A stretch of 64,000 nt of DNA from contig JANCIK010000010.1 of assembly GCA_028532985.1 (NCBI GenBank), forward strand, positions 2,294,001 through 2,358,000, read 5' to 3'. A model generated the notes under the pieces. That model was not told where the DNA came from. It searched no databases and was given only the letters and a program-made list of their open reading frames with translations. The position numbers and the translations under genes are program-made. Shown piece by piece: positions 12,714 to 24,469 of the stretch. The DNA is from Stropharia rugosoannulata (lineage: Eukaryota; Basidiomycota; Agaricomycetes; Agaricales; Strophariaceae). Each line of letters starts with the position of its first letter. Position 1 is the stretch's first letter.

Positions 12714-14756
12714 ATGCACTCCGATGCATTCGATGTGATACCATATGACGTGGGTAGCTTTGAACTTGTCGTATATGGGCTCTCCTGACTCTGCATGGCA
12801 GGATATCAAAGGCGATTGGAAAAAACTCGGCTCTGGCTCGTTCGGGAACGTATGGAAAGGTGCGCAGCGGAAGTTTCGCAAAACTCACGCATCTCATCTG
12901 GTTGCAGGAAACTACCTGGGCATCGACGTCGCGATCAAGGAAGTGCTCCCATCGACAGAGTATGACGTAGCCAAGTACTTTGAGCGCGAATGGCGGCTTA
13001 TGAAAGAATGTCGTCATCCCAATATTTGCCTCTTCATTGGCCTCAGCCGCGCGCCGCCACCTGACAACCGTATTTTTATCATTTCCGAGTTTATCGATAA
13101 TGGGAATGTCCGCCTGTATATCCACGACAAAGCAAAACCGTTCCCCTGGAAGCTGCGCCTGTCCTTTGCCACAGACGTTACCCGCGCTCTCGCCTATCTA
13201 CATGCACGGAAATGTATTCACCGCGACCTTAAAGGCGAGAATCTGCTCGTCACTTCGAACGGCCGCCTCAAGATCACGGACTTCGGATTTGCGCGCATCG
13301 CTGCCCGCAACGAGGAAGAATCCAAGCGCCTTACGTTTTGCGGGACCGATTCGTACATGTCTCCGGAGATCCTCCTCGGTGAAGAATTCGACCTTCCGAC
13401 TGACATTTTTTCTCTGGGTATCATTCTTTGCGAGATTGGCGCCCGGAAACTGGCAGATGAACATCATTTCAAGCGCACTGCACCCACATTTGGCATCGAT
13501 GCGGACGAAGTGAAGCTTCTTATGAGCCCAGGCTGCCCGGATGACTTTTACCAGCTGTGCATTGAGTGTTTGGCCACGGATCCCAAGGCACGACCTACTA
13601 CGAGAAATATTCTCGAGCGACTTCGGGCTATCGAAGCGGAGGTCCTGTTGCGGCCTAGTGAAGGCGATGATATGCATCTGGGTAGCATTCGCTTTATGAC
13701 TGGAGGAAAGCGTGGTACAGCGATTCCAAGGATCCCGAGCTTCAACGGTCACTATAAAGATGGGGGAGCGAGTGCGACGAGCTCTGAGGACAGTGATGAA
13801 GACGAGGACCTCATCGAGGCCGTCAAAGGACTTGCCAACTTGAACCTGGAAAGGGAATGGACGGAGTCGTCAATGAGTGCGTTTCCGTTACTTATAGTGT
13901 ATGTGTAATAGCACTAATGCCACTTAGGTAAAGAGCCCCTGCTGAATCGTCCTAATAACTCCACGTTAGAGTACAGCACTACGGTTATCAAACCCAGCAA
14001 TTCCTCTATACATCCCCCTCCGTCCCTCTCCTCCATTATAACCATCAAACCTTCACCCGATCCTAACAGCACATCTCAGAATGTGCTTCCCGCTACACCT
14101 CCATCAGCATCACCTTCTCCCAGGGGCTCGGGGCTCTCTTCAGTCGTTAAAGGTCATGCCGTGACTTACAGCCATGATCCTTTAGGCACCTCGTCCATTA
14201 TGTCTATCGCTACTCTCGACACGTATCATACTGCCGCCACGGAGTCATCTATCTCTTCTACCTTCGCAACTGAAGGAGGCTCGACAATAAGCTCTCTGCA
14301 TGGGAACTATGTCGCCCCATTAGTGCACAGATTTACTCTCCTCAAGCCTGGCACCAAGCAAAAGCGAACAAGTGGTTCGGCGTCGCCCAGTGCCCATGGT
14401 GCTATGGAAAATTCGGGATGGAACCCGCTCGATATCATCTTTTCGAGTGGGCTTCTAGCCAGCAAGTGCGATCTGTGCAATAAACGAATCACATGGAAAC
14501 CTGTCTTGGAGTGTGATGATTGCGGATTAAGGTTTGTTTTCTGGGTTGTGTGACCCTTTCGAATTTTCGTTAACAGCGACTGTTTTCTAGGACGCATGTC
14601 AAGTGCGGGGAACTTGCACCGCGAGACTGTGGGTTGCGCTCAACCAGTCGGAGCACGCCTCTGAATGCGATTTCGCCGCTGTCGAAGGTTAAGCAGAACG
14701 CGGCTCATGCTACAGAGCAGATTAAGTTGAAGGCGTCTAGTCCTGCAAGAAGATAG
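12714..14756 (+). CDS. protein kinase (TKL-like) with C-terminal C1 zinc finger
   Basis: Exons 12714-12749, 12802-12859, 12908-13876, 13928-14531 and 14591-14756; 610 residues. The catalytic domain begins almost at the N-terminus: GSGSFGNVWKG (Gly loop), VAIKEV (Lys), HRDLKGENLL (catalytic loop), KITDFGFAR (DFG) and GTDSYMSPEILLGE (activation segment and APE-like). The sequence is closest to TKL/LIMK-type kinases. A Ser/Pro-rich linker follows. Near the C-terminus is a C1 finger with His, CDLC, CDDC, HVKC and final Cys in C1 spacing, beginning HRFTLLKPG. The finger may bind diacylglycerol, another lipid, or a protein. Start choice: ATG 12714 in a 36-nt exon gives a leader that splices cleanly in phase 0. 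The downstream ATG 12745 also lies in an open frame but would retain two introns. Confidence 0.85.
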
Positions 14757-15042
14757 TAGTATGTAGCTTTAATGATTAATTTATTCCTTTGCACACCCCG
14801 TAGAATCGACAAGTTAGCAAGGCAAGACAATCGATCCCGGTGCGTGGGAAAGAGAGCACGGAAAGCATCAGGCCATGGCTTGTAATAATTCCATCACGAT
14901 TACAATCCTTCGCATTCCAGCGCCCACGAAGAAGCGATACATCGTGTCTGCTCGAAATCGCTAACATCCCCAGGTTAGAGGGACCGTTTTTCCTCAATGT
15001 TTTGACTGATTTTCGCAAATTAGTCTAACTAGTGCGATTACG

Positions 15043-17934
15043 ATGCACGGCAGCTCTGAGGGTCAACAACTGTTATTCGCAGTACTAGGCTTCATACGAC
15101 CTATAATTCAAGGTCGGTCCTCTGGAAATCAGTGATATCTCTATCTGCAGATCGGTGACAAGTATAACATGTAGATTTACATGTGGTTGACGAAGAAAAG
15201 GGTATGATTTGACCATCCTGTATTCGTGCGATGGCGGTATTTACTTGGTTCTTAGATTTTTTACCCGACTACGAGAATGCAGGACAGGACCTATTAAATG
15301 CCCTCCACCAGTTTGTCAGATCATGTCTGCGATCTGAATCTGCTCCTCGGGCAAATTCTACAAATCAGGCTGGTAGGTGTCACCTTATACTCTATCGTAC
15401 ATTGTACATTCATTAATCATTAGCGTTTGTTGATCGGCAACCTCCAGAAAGTAGATACGAAGAGAGTCACCAGGAACCTGCTGCTGACATAAGCACAGAA
15501 ACAAATCGTACGGATAGGTATAAATTGCTCCGTGAGTGAGATCTCTTATTGTGGTTAGATGGGCATATTATGCTGACCACCATGGTCTGTAGTATCTCAT
15601 CCTGAATTTCAGAAAGACCTTGTATCCACCATTAATTATAATATCGAAGACTCGGAAATATGGTACTACCTTCCTAAGCGCCTGCTTGCGTTTGACTCCG
15701 ATGGGACGAGAATACAGCTTGTTGATCGGACTCAAGCAATCGAAATAGTAAAGCGGACAGCACATGAAGCTGCGGTGTCTCTCTGTATTGATGCATGGGA
15801 ATCAATGGGTGAAGAACCTCAAAGTGGATTGGAACAAATTACGGGCGCGGATGGAAAGCCATTGATACCATGGTCCGTGCACAACAAAATCTTCCAGCTC
15901 ATTCAACACAGAGCCAGATACGCCATATTGTCGCACACGTGGATTAGAGGTTCTCCTGGGGAGGTTATATACGGAGACTGGGACAGGCGTACGGAGAAGG
16001 GTGCTTCCTGGTCGAAGATCACCAAATTTTGTCGAGTCGCAGCAACAGAGCACCAAATGCTGTTTGGATGGGTTGACAACATCTGCATTAACAAGGAAAG
16101 CAGTGCCGAGCTTGACGAGTCGATTCGGTCTATGTATTCTTGGTACCGCAAAGCCCATGTGTGCATTGCCTACTTCTCCGACGTTCACCAATTTAACGAC
16201 ATTACGCAGTCCCAGTGGTTCAAGCGGGGATGGACTCTACAAGAGCTGCTGGCCCCCAAAGATATACACTTCTGCGATGCACACTGGAACAACATTATGG
16301 AGTACGAAATTCCCATCCATCCCAACTCTCTTGTCAGAGAGTTACCCTTCTTTCCGTCGCCTGCACAGACTATCCTGGACCGGATCTGGAAGACATCTGG
16401 GATTACGGAGAAGGAGATTCTACTCTTTAGGGAGGGGAAGAATGAAAAGGTTCCTATTTCTAGAATTTTTCAGATGTCCTGGATGAGGGACGTGACCGTT
16501 CCAGAAGACTCGGCCTACTCACTCATGGGACTCTTGGGCGTTAGTATGAATGTAGCGTATGGGGAGGGAGCAGATAATGCTCTTTACCGCCTTCTGGAGC
16601 AGCTTTTGGGCAGGCGGGAAAACGTTTTGGATATGTTTAATCGTTCCTTCCAACGGCATTCGGAAAAACTTATTCCAAACTCAACATTTGGCTATACCCG
16701 TCGGTCTAGCTCATATGAATCTCAGGGACAGAATGCAAAGTCCATACTTGATGCATGGCGGCCCATCAAACCCATTGTTCTTACCCACCTCGGTGTTCGG
16801 GTACAACTTCTTCTTATGCCGGGTCTCAAATGTGCTTCAGAATATACTCGTGGTCACAAAAAGTAACGGTCACATACCATTTTTCCACGGGTTGACCTCC
16901 TCCTACTTCCGACACTTTACAAGTATATTTCACTTTAACATCAATTTTGAGCTACAAAAACTTGTAATTAAATAGATTAATTTAATTTCTACATAGAACA
17001 AAAATTAAAATTGCGTATGACTATTTTTTGCCTCCAAAACAACCTGCACACGCTGAGGCATTTGTAGAATGCACTTGCTGATCTTTTTGATTGGTAATTC
17101 TTCCCATGTGGCTTGGACTGCGTGTTTGAGTGCATCAACTGAGTTCACTGAAGGGTGAGAGAGAAAAATAGTCTTGAGGCCATGCCAAACTGGCTCAATG
17201 GTATTTAAATTAGGTTTACTTTGCAATAATCTTCCTTGCAGTTACAATTGGAATGTTTTTTGCTTCAGCTACGGATTTTGCTGTTTAGTTGACCAAAATA
17301 CGTCCAATTAATTGGTTCTTTTTGGGACTATCATACTCAGTATGTGTAGTATTTACAGAGGATATTTTGTAGTATGGGAGTATGTAGTTGTAGAGATATG
17401 AAGTGAATCGTATATCGTGAATCCGAGTGAAGACGCAATGACGAAATCATGTGACCGTTACTTTTTGTGACCACGAGTACCTTTGTTGAATCTGTTAACC
17501 CTGAGCTGGGGGCCACAGTCGTCTATCGTGGTATTGCTACACTTGGATTTAAAAATTATTATTACTCCCTACTGGATAGCAGGATACCTTTGTCGTCAAG
17601 GCCTACAAAAGTTATCGAAAGTCCCGGCGGCGAACCAGATCCACCAGTGGTAATAACTATGGCTGTGTTGAATTTTTCCGTGATGAACAATCGTGTACTG
17701 CTACCTCGCGTCGCCCTATCAATTCCTCTGTTCTTCGGCCAATCCACACCGGGAAAAGTTCAACCAGGGGATCCTGTTGCGATTGTCCCCACAGTTAAAG
17801 CACCTGAAGTACGCTTATACTCCTTTACCCGTAGAAATATATCACGCAGAACACCAGATCGACACATTAATCCTATTCCTCTCAAAGATCTAGGTCAAAA
17901 TGGAGGGATGCAAATAATTACACTGTATCTGTAG
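15043..17934 (+). CDS. HET-domain protein, C-terminal part cut off by a Tc1/mariner insertion
   Basis: Exons 15043-15112, 15175-15201, 15256-15372, 15424-15531, and a large exon 15593-16846 that resumes at 17480-17934; 676 residues without the insertion. The N-terminus carries the motif GQxLLxA twice (EGQQLLFAVLGF, AGQDLLNALHQF). The HET domain follows: RYAILSHTW, GWVDNICINKESSAELDESI, WYRKAHVCIAY and RGWTLQELLAPK. Then comes the HET-associated AYSLMGLLGVSMNVAYGEG region. HET domains trigger cell death in vegetative incompatibility. The element at 16847-17477 introduces a stop at about 16864, leaving a protein with an intact HET domain but without its last about 150 residues. Removing the element plus one TA copy restores the frame exactly. 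A first micro-exon like those of the two relatives at 41-46 kb may exist further upstream. The 286 bp between the kinase stop and this start hold nothing else recognisable. Confidence 0.85.
16847..16875 (+). repeat. left terminal inverted repeat, 29 bp
   Basis: Identical to the reverse complement of 17449-17477. Its inner part supplies the premature stop codon to the host HET frame. Confidence 0.95.
17449..17477 (-). repeat. right terminal inverted repeat, 29 bp
   Basis: Perfect partner of 16847-16875, followed by the duplicated TA and the resumed HET coding frame. Confidence 0.95.
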
Positions 17935-18186
17935 CACATGTCTCAAAGGTTCTTTTGCTTGTTTAATATAAATCTTGTATAGATTGCGGATAAAAGTGTC
18001 AAAATAGCCATTGCACAAGGTGTATCAAGGACTAGAGAAAGTAGTTGCATTGTAGCCCTGTTCAGGATGGGAGGGGCACAAGGGGTATGTTGGGGTAATT
18101 ATGGGCTCTTGCACTAAGTACGCGCCGTGTGCCGCTGCGGCTGCGTGCAAATGCGCCGAGCAACCGGCGACTTTTTCATCGAAATC

Positions 18187-18852
18187 AGTAATTATGGAGA
18201 GGAAGAACACTCAACAAACTCCGAAACACATCATGTAGATATACACAGTGGATTATGTCAGGCATCTTTTATCAACGATGTCGATGATCCCTGGACTTAT
18301 GTGAACGGTTTATCCTTTAGTTCGCAGGCTGTACTCGATGAAGTCTGGCGGTGCGCTGGGGTCACTGAACAAGAGGTGAAATTCTTCAGAGGTGGGGAGA
18401 ACCAAAAGGTACCGATTTCGAGAATACTTCAAATGTGCTACGGCAGGGGTACAACAGCACTAGAAGACCGGATATACTCACATATGGGACTCCTGGATGT
18501 AAGTATGAATATTGCTTATGGGGAAGGGGTGAACCAGGCCTTGTATCGTCTTACGGAGCAGCTTTTGAACAGAAGAAAAAATATTTTGGATATTTTCAAC
18601 CACGCCTTTTGGCAGCCGGATAATATCTTGCCCGAGTATCCTGCATGCTATAACGCCCGTTCAAGGTCCTTCAACTTGCACGACCAGGGCATATATTATT
18701 CGCTCGACGTATGGCAACCAATCGAACCCATTAGGCTAACTCACCTGGGTGTACGAATTCCACTACTCCTTGTCCCCGGTATCAAAACGCCGCATGAGGA
18801 ATTCTCATCTGTTTCTCACCATCTGCATGACCATTTGGGTTGGGGGTTCTAG
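18187..18852 (+). pseudogene. HET-family fragment without the HET domain
   Basis: An open frame of about 220 codons aligns only with the C-terminal half of the neighbouring HET proteins: VLDEVWRCAGVTEQEVKFF, KVPISRIL, IYSHMGLLDVSMNIAYGEG, RKNILDIFN and RLTHLGVRIPLLLVPGIK. The HET domain itself and the last about 150 residues are absent. No start codon in a good context and no upstream HET exons were found within the 250 bp before it. It is best read as a truncated duplicate of the gene at 15043-17934. Confidence 0.75.
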
Positions 18853-19273
18853 CTGGACGTTGGTAGCAAAATGTTGGCACAGTGACTTATAGATCTGCGA
18901 ACAAGTCGGCTAGTCGGGCAGTATACGTAGCACAGGCACTGAAGGATGATGCGCTCGTATATTGAAACAAGCACCTGTCATCTCAGCATCGACGTAAGCA
19001 GCTTGGTGCGGGAAAAGGAGAACGAAAAAATATTTTTAAGTAGGAATGGAGCACGCCAATATGAACTGTCCTGCTTATTGGCGTGCTCCACCGTGCAGAT
19101 CCTGAAAAGCGGAAAAGTGGCAGCACCTCGAAGTTCGAACTTGATGAATCACATGATAAGCACGGGCGCTTAACCAGTTTTACACGGTACAATACATATG
19201 CCCCTGTCTTTCTCTCCCTCCATCCATCCTCTACTTCTATCAAAAATTATCCAATCGTCAAGAATAAAACAAT
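18853..19273 (+). promoter_or_regulatory. upstream region of the Argonaute gene with a CCAAT-bearing hairpin
   Basis: At 19048-19061 and 19076-19089 a perfect 14-bp inverted repeat brackets a 14-nt loop, 185 bp before the Argonaute ATG. Each arm contains CCAAT (ATTGG on the other strand), so the palindrome offers two opposed CCAAT boxes or a strong DNA or RNA hairpin. Confidence 0.6.
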
Positions 19274-22200
19274 ATGTCTAACAGAGGCAGAGGCGGGGGT
19301 GGCGGTACACCCCGTGGTCGTGGCGGTCAAGGGGGATTTCCAGGAGGGCGAGGTGGCGGTGGTAGGGGTAGAGGCGAAGGCCCCGTTTCCATTCTTTCGG
19401 GAAGTAACCCTGCTCAAAATCAGTCACGGCTCATAGAATCAGAGCTTGAAAGCCTTGCTGAGTCGTTTAATTCGGTCAAAATAGAGAGTCAGGAGCGCCC
19501 TCTGCGTCCTGGATGGGGGAAGGCTGGAACACACATTACTCTTCGTGCCAATTTCTTTTCCATGGGCATACCCAGCGGGCCAATATACGATTACATTGTT
19601 GAAATATCACCGAGGATAGACTTTTATAGCATAAAGAGACGACTTTTCGAAATCTTGGAACGCAATCCCCAATGTCAACCGCACCTCCCCTACATTTCCC
19701 ATGATGGTAGCCAAAGACTAGTCTCGGCTAGACGGCTTCCACAGCCTCTAGATGTCGTGGTTCCCTTTTATGTAGATGACAATATCGGGCCAGAACCCAA
19801 CTCCAAGGTGTACCTAATGTCCATCAAGTATCGCAAAGAATGGAATACCAACGACTTAAACCGGTAAGCCTAGACAATGAAATCAATCTCACAAAGCAAA
19901 TTTTTCAGACTATATTTCATAGGTTCACGAGCGCCGATGTGCGCAGCCGCGATTACAATGTTCTCCCTATTATCTCTGCTCTGAATCTTATTTTAAAGCA
20001 GCATGCACGTCAAGTTGGAACCCGCGTAGGGAAAAACTGGTTTTTCACCCCTCTTGCATTTGCACCAGCGCAGCCCCTTTCACCCGGACTTGAAGCTATA
20101 CAAGGTTCCTATACATCTGTGCGTCCGGCTTACAGGTGCCTGCAGGTCAACGTGTATGTGCTATTTCAATATATCCGAAATATCTATTCCAATGAGCGCT
20201 TTTTAACAAGTAATGCTTGCATGACTGCTTTCATCACTCCGGGAAGACTGTCAGACTTATTAACGAGATTCGCTCAAGATTCCCGAGGCAGCTCACCTAA
20301 TTTGCCGAGGAATATGTTAAAGAGTATTAGGGTGAGGATCACTCATCTTGGATATCAAAAGAGGCTCAATGCCATCGGCCCCAAATCTGCACGAGAAACT
20401 GTCTTCTATTGTAATGAGCCAGGGCTTGAGGGAAGCATAAGCGTTGAAGCTTACTACTTGCATAGTCAGTTAATATAATATACTTTTTGATTGACTAAGC
20501 GTAGTAGCTGACATTGATTTTTACAGAATACGGGATCATTTTGGATCACCCGGACGATCTCCCGGTTGTTGACGTCGGTAATACAAGCAGAACTATTTGG
20601 ATCCCAGCTGAGTTGTGCATTATTGAAGAGGGTAATGTATATCGAGGAAGGTCAAGTGACGAAAAAACAGCACGAATGACTCTGATGAACAGGATGAGTC
20701 CACAACACAAGGCTCAAGCTATTATGATTAATGGCCTGAACCGGTTGGGATTTACCAACCCCCCGCAAGGACCTCTCTCTAGTTTTGGCATAACGGTCAG
20801 GCAAAATATGTCTACTATTCCAGGGCGAGAGCTTGATCCTCCTCTGCTAAACTACAAAGTCGGTAAGGCGACAGTCCGAAGCGCCAGCTGGAATATCCTC
20901 AACGTCAAGTTTCGATGTGGCGCGCTGGTGCCTAGTATATGGGTTCTCGTTGTTCAGGATTATCTGAGGTTCTCGGATTCATCTGAGATTTGGCAGCTTA
21001 TGCAAGGGTTTACACAGAAATTGGCAGACAGCGGTGTGGTTTTACAAACGCCCGGACCCCCAAGACTGTTGCCGCCCGTTAGGCTACTTGGCCCCTACGT
21101 CGACCCTGATAGAGTGCAGTCACTTAATGTCATCAAAAGGACTCTGCAGACCGCTATGGGGCCAAACAGAGTAAAGCCTGGTTTTGTCGTCGTTCTCCTC
21201 CAAAATCGCGACAATGATATCTATGCAGGAATCAAGGTGAGAAGGATCCGAGATTCTGAGTGTTAATATTGACATCAAGTTTATGATTGGTGCTCACGAT
21301 AGAAGATTGGTGATGTTGAGCTCGGCATTCATACCATTCATATGCAAATGTACCAGGCCCATGCTTCGGGGGATCCGAGAAAGCAGGATCAGTATTTTTC
21401 GAATGTAGCGCTCAAGGTTAACACAAAGCTCGGAGGAATAAACCACTTAGTGAGTGCCGTGTCCTATGTTATGATCAATCGAAGTTGACTTGAGCAATTT
21501 TCACTTGTAGCTTGAGGATAGGGCCATGACATGGCTAACCAAGAAGACAACCATGATGGTTGGCATCGACATGACCTCTGGTCGACTATGCGGTTCTCTA
21601 TCCATTGCTGCTGTCGTTGCCAGCATGGATGATAATTTTGTCCAATTCCCGGCAAGCTTGCGTATTCAAAAAACAAAGAAAGAGGCGAGTCTTTCCTCTT
21701 CTACAATCAATTAAAATTAATAACATAATCTGCAGATGGTGGACGAACTGACAGACATGATGGTAGAACGTTTGCTCTACTACCAGAAGAAAAACAAAGC
21801 ATTACCGGAGAGGGTAATTGTGTATTGCAATGGTATCTCGGAGGTATGGATTTGGCTATCCACCTTGTACGGATGGTTGCTCATTATTTTGAATATTGTC
21901 TAGGGTCAGATCAACACTGTTCTACAGGAAGAAGTTACACAAATTCTAGAGTCATTCAAAAAGTTAAATACAAAAGATGAACCTTACACTTACAGACCTC
22001 GACTTTCTGTAATCATTTGGGCTAAGGGCCATCATGCAAGGTACCTAACAAGCCCAACGATCTCTACTTGCAGAGTACGTTAACGTGTCTTAGGTTCTTC
22101 CCAACGAACCAAAAATTTACATCTGCAAACGGCAATACGCGGCCTGGGACTGTCGTGGACAAAGGCGGCATCGGCGGAGTCGGAGTGCAAGTTTCTCAAG

Positions 22201-22694
22201 AACTGTTGTTTCCATTATCAATCAAGCACTGACTTCATACCTTTATAACAGATTTGATTTTGGTTTCCATTTGCAACCTCACTCAGCCTCGCAAGGCCAC
22301 GTCAAGTTGACCCGTTACACGGTTATCTACGATGAGATAGGTCTACAGGCAGACGAAATTCAGCAGGGAACGCATGATTTGAGCTATCTCTATGCCCGCG
22401 CCACAAACGCAGTCAGCGTCGTCCCTGTCGCATGCTACGCCAAGCTTGCTTGTAAGCGCGGCAGGTGCTATCTAAACAACCTCCACTTTCTTGATGATGA
22501 TGCTGCTGCTGAAACTACCAGCGGCCTTGATACCCGGGAAGAAGAGGCAAATCGTGTATTTGAGCGGGCGAAGCAAGCGTGGGGTGCGGGAGTGAGTTGA
22601 CCCTTTGTGCAATTGAATACATATGTATGGCGAAAATGGCTTATACTTTTTTTAGCTTCATGCAGATATCAAGGACTCTATGTTCTATATCTGA
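19274..22694 (+). CDS. Argonaute, predicted slicer-inactive
   Basis: Small-RNA-binding effector of RNA silencing. Exons 19274-19863, 19923-20153, 20211-20464, 20527-21236, 21303-21449, 21511-21684, 21736-21843, 21904-22040, 22094-22186, 22252-22591, 22656-22694; 940 residues. An RGG-rich N-terminus is followed by the N domain (LRANFFSMGIP), PAZ region (CLQVNVNACMTAFITPGRL), MID (FVVVLLQNRDNDIYAGIKK) and PIWI (TKLGGINHL, MMVGIDMTSG, YCNGISEGQ). The C-terminus ends in DSMFYI as in other Argonautes. Catalytic positions by motif alignment: first Asp kept (GIDMT), Glu finger kept (KKEMVDEL), second Asp replaced by Asn (CNGISEGQ instead of RDGVSEGQ), final His/Asp replaced by Lys (CYAKLACKRGR). Introns 6 and 9 use GC donors. 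The last exon lies inside the left arm of a large inverted repeat. Confidence 0.93.
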
Positions 22695-23490
22695 AATTTA
22701 AAACCATTCTGCAAAGCTTGATAACCGGCTTCCCACTTATATTTTACGTGTCGAGTCGAGTTATGGTCCCTTCCTTGTGCGATACGAAAATTGTCTTTGG
22801 ACGTCCTGTGCCGATGATGTTGTTTCCTGTATATGTAGAGCCTTACAATGGTTCGTCTGACTAGCGTCGCGCGGGTGCCAGGGTGAATGAACACCATACC
22901 GGAAGTTGGCAATGCGTGCAGGCCAAGGCGGGTGGGGAATACGGCGGACGCTATGATGCAGGAGATGAGTACTGCGCGCCTCGGCGACGCACCGCGAACG
23001 TACGTACGTACGGACCGCAGAGTCTGCCTCGCAGGCTAGTCTAGTGCATTGCATTACATTCAGGCGGCGTATATTGCTTCCCGGCGTCGTGGATGCACTC
23101 CTGCCGTGCCCTGCCGTGCCCTGCCATGCATGATGTGCTCGGAACGCCAGCGTCGAGCTACGTTCGACATGGAGTGTGAGAACTACGTTCGGGAACCTAC
23201 ATATGTAACCCCTCGCGCGCATGACGTCACTACTTGTTTATGAACGTCGACTCTTCTGTATGAAGGAGCGGGAGAGGTGGGGAGGGATGGAAGTACTTAG
23301 AGGGACTGTAGGACCCGCTGGCAGCATTGACTGCTTCGAGTTGTCTAGACTCTATCCAGTTGTACACCATGTATAATCCATCGTCATGGGATCGTGCAGG
23401 TAGTGGTAGAATCCTGCGGGTGGTGGTGGGACCGTGCCGTAGTGTGGGTGGCGGTGGAGAGGCGCTGAGCACAGTGGAGAGGCGCTGAGC
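22638..23490 (+). repeat. left arm of a 0.9-1 kb inverted repeat
   Basis: From the end of the last Argonaute intron through its 3' flank, this sequence recurs inverted at about 28575-29568. An easily checked anchor is 22834-22858, found on the complement near 29340-29364. The arms differ by substitutions and indels (a run of C/T-rich tandem units is expanded in the right arm). No other gene is seen in the arm. Confidence 0.85.
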
Positions 23491-23502
23491 AAATCCAGTG
23501 TT

Positions 23503-24270
23503 TATGGTGCGGTTTCTGCACAAGTATTCCCACGCGCGCCACACTTTGATGGGGCCGCGCGTTGGCCGCGCGCGCGTCTCAAACTTGGAGGACATTTCTT
23601 GATTCACTACATTCGGCATATATAGAATCTGAATAAAGGCCAGAGAGATCAAATCCAGTGTTTAGACCCATATTATCAGTGGAAACAACACAATGAATCA
23701 TTGCTAATATCCTTTCAATGTACTAGAGGGAGACTACAATCTATTGAATTTTAAGAGACATATATATTGCTTCAATCCATGTTGTTTTAAATACAAGTGA
23801 TTTTAACTGTTTTAATGTGATTATAATGACAAAATAGGAAGCAAAAACATTGCTTATACACTTTTACATAACATTAATGACGATGTATTATGTTATTTTT
23901 AGTGAGAAGAAAGTGTACATGCATTGTAACCATGCCCAAAACAATGCACTCTCGCTCTAAACAAAGCAGAAATGCCCAGCAGATGGTGAAGAAGAAATGT
24001 CCCCTCAGTTTGTGTCGCGCGCGTGGTCCCATCAAGTGTGGCGCGCGCGTGAGCATATCGTGGGAATTTTGGTACAAATACATTGATGAGATGTATTCTC
24101 CTGCCAGAAGTAGTGGGAATGCTCTATAAGCATGGAAGGTGTACCCTCCCGGAAACCTCTATATTTATTATATATAAAAATTGGGGGGAAAATCTATGCT
24201 TGGTGTTGCGAAGGTAGTCCCAACGAGTGTCGCGCGCGCGTGGGAATACTTGTGCAGAAACCGCACCATA
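23503..24270. repeat. MITE-like region bounded by a 36-bp inverted repeat
   Basis: A perfect 36-bp inverted repeat sits at 23503-23538 and 24235-24270, with CG-alternating blocks beside it. A third, weaker copy of the CG block lies at about 24016-24060. The internal sequence is A/T-rich and non-coding. A 15-bp direct repeat at about 23489-23503 and 23650-23664 suggests a nested insertion of about 160 bp. Plus-strand frames through 24132-24753 are C/T-rich or antisense to the HNH gene and are not called. Confidence 0.55.
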
Positions 24271-24469
24271 CAGTGTTTGTTCTTCTCTCTTCTCCTCTCA
24301 ATGCTTGCTCTTCTCCCCTCTCCTCTCCTCTCACCGCTCACCCCCAGGGCAAGGCCGTGCTTACTCATACCGTCCCTCGTGCGAAACAACGATACCAGCC
24401 GTTGGTCTTACTTATTCAGCGGACCGCACCTTTTGCGCAAGCCAGATAAGTACAATAAGTATGAAGAAT

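Larger units (their letters stand above)
16847..17477 (-). mobile_element. 631-bp non-autonomous Tc1/mariner-type element
   Basis: Perfect 29-bp terminal inverted repeats lie at 16847-16875 and 17449-17477. They are flanked by TA on both sides (16845-16846 and 17478-17479), the target duplication of Tc1/mariner transposons. Inside, on the minus strand at 17005-17226, is the C-terminal 73 codons of a transposase. It includes PNLNTIEPVW, the box with the last catalytic Glu of the DDE triad, and a SMP-R-like LQMPQRVQVV tail. The rest of the transposase is missing, so this is an internal-deletion derivative. It interrupts a HET gene. The identical repeats suggest a recent insertion. Confidence 0.92.
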
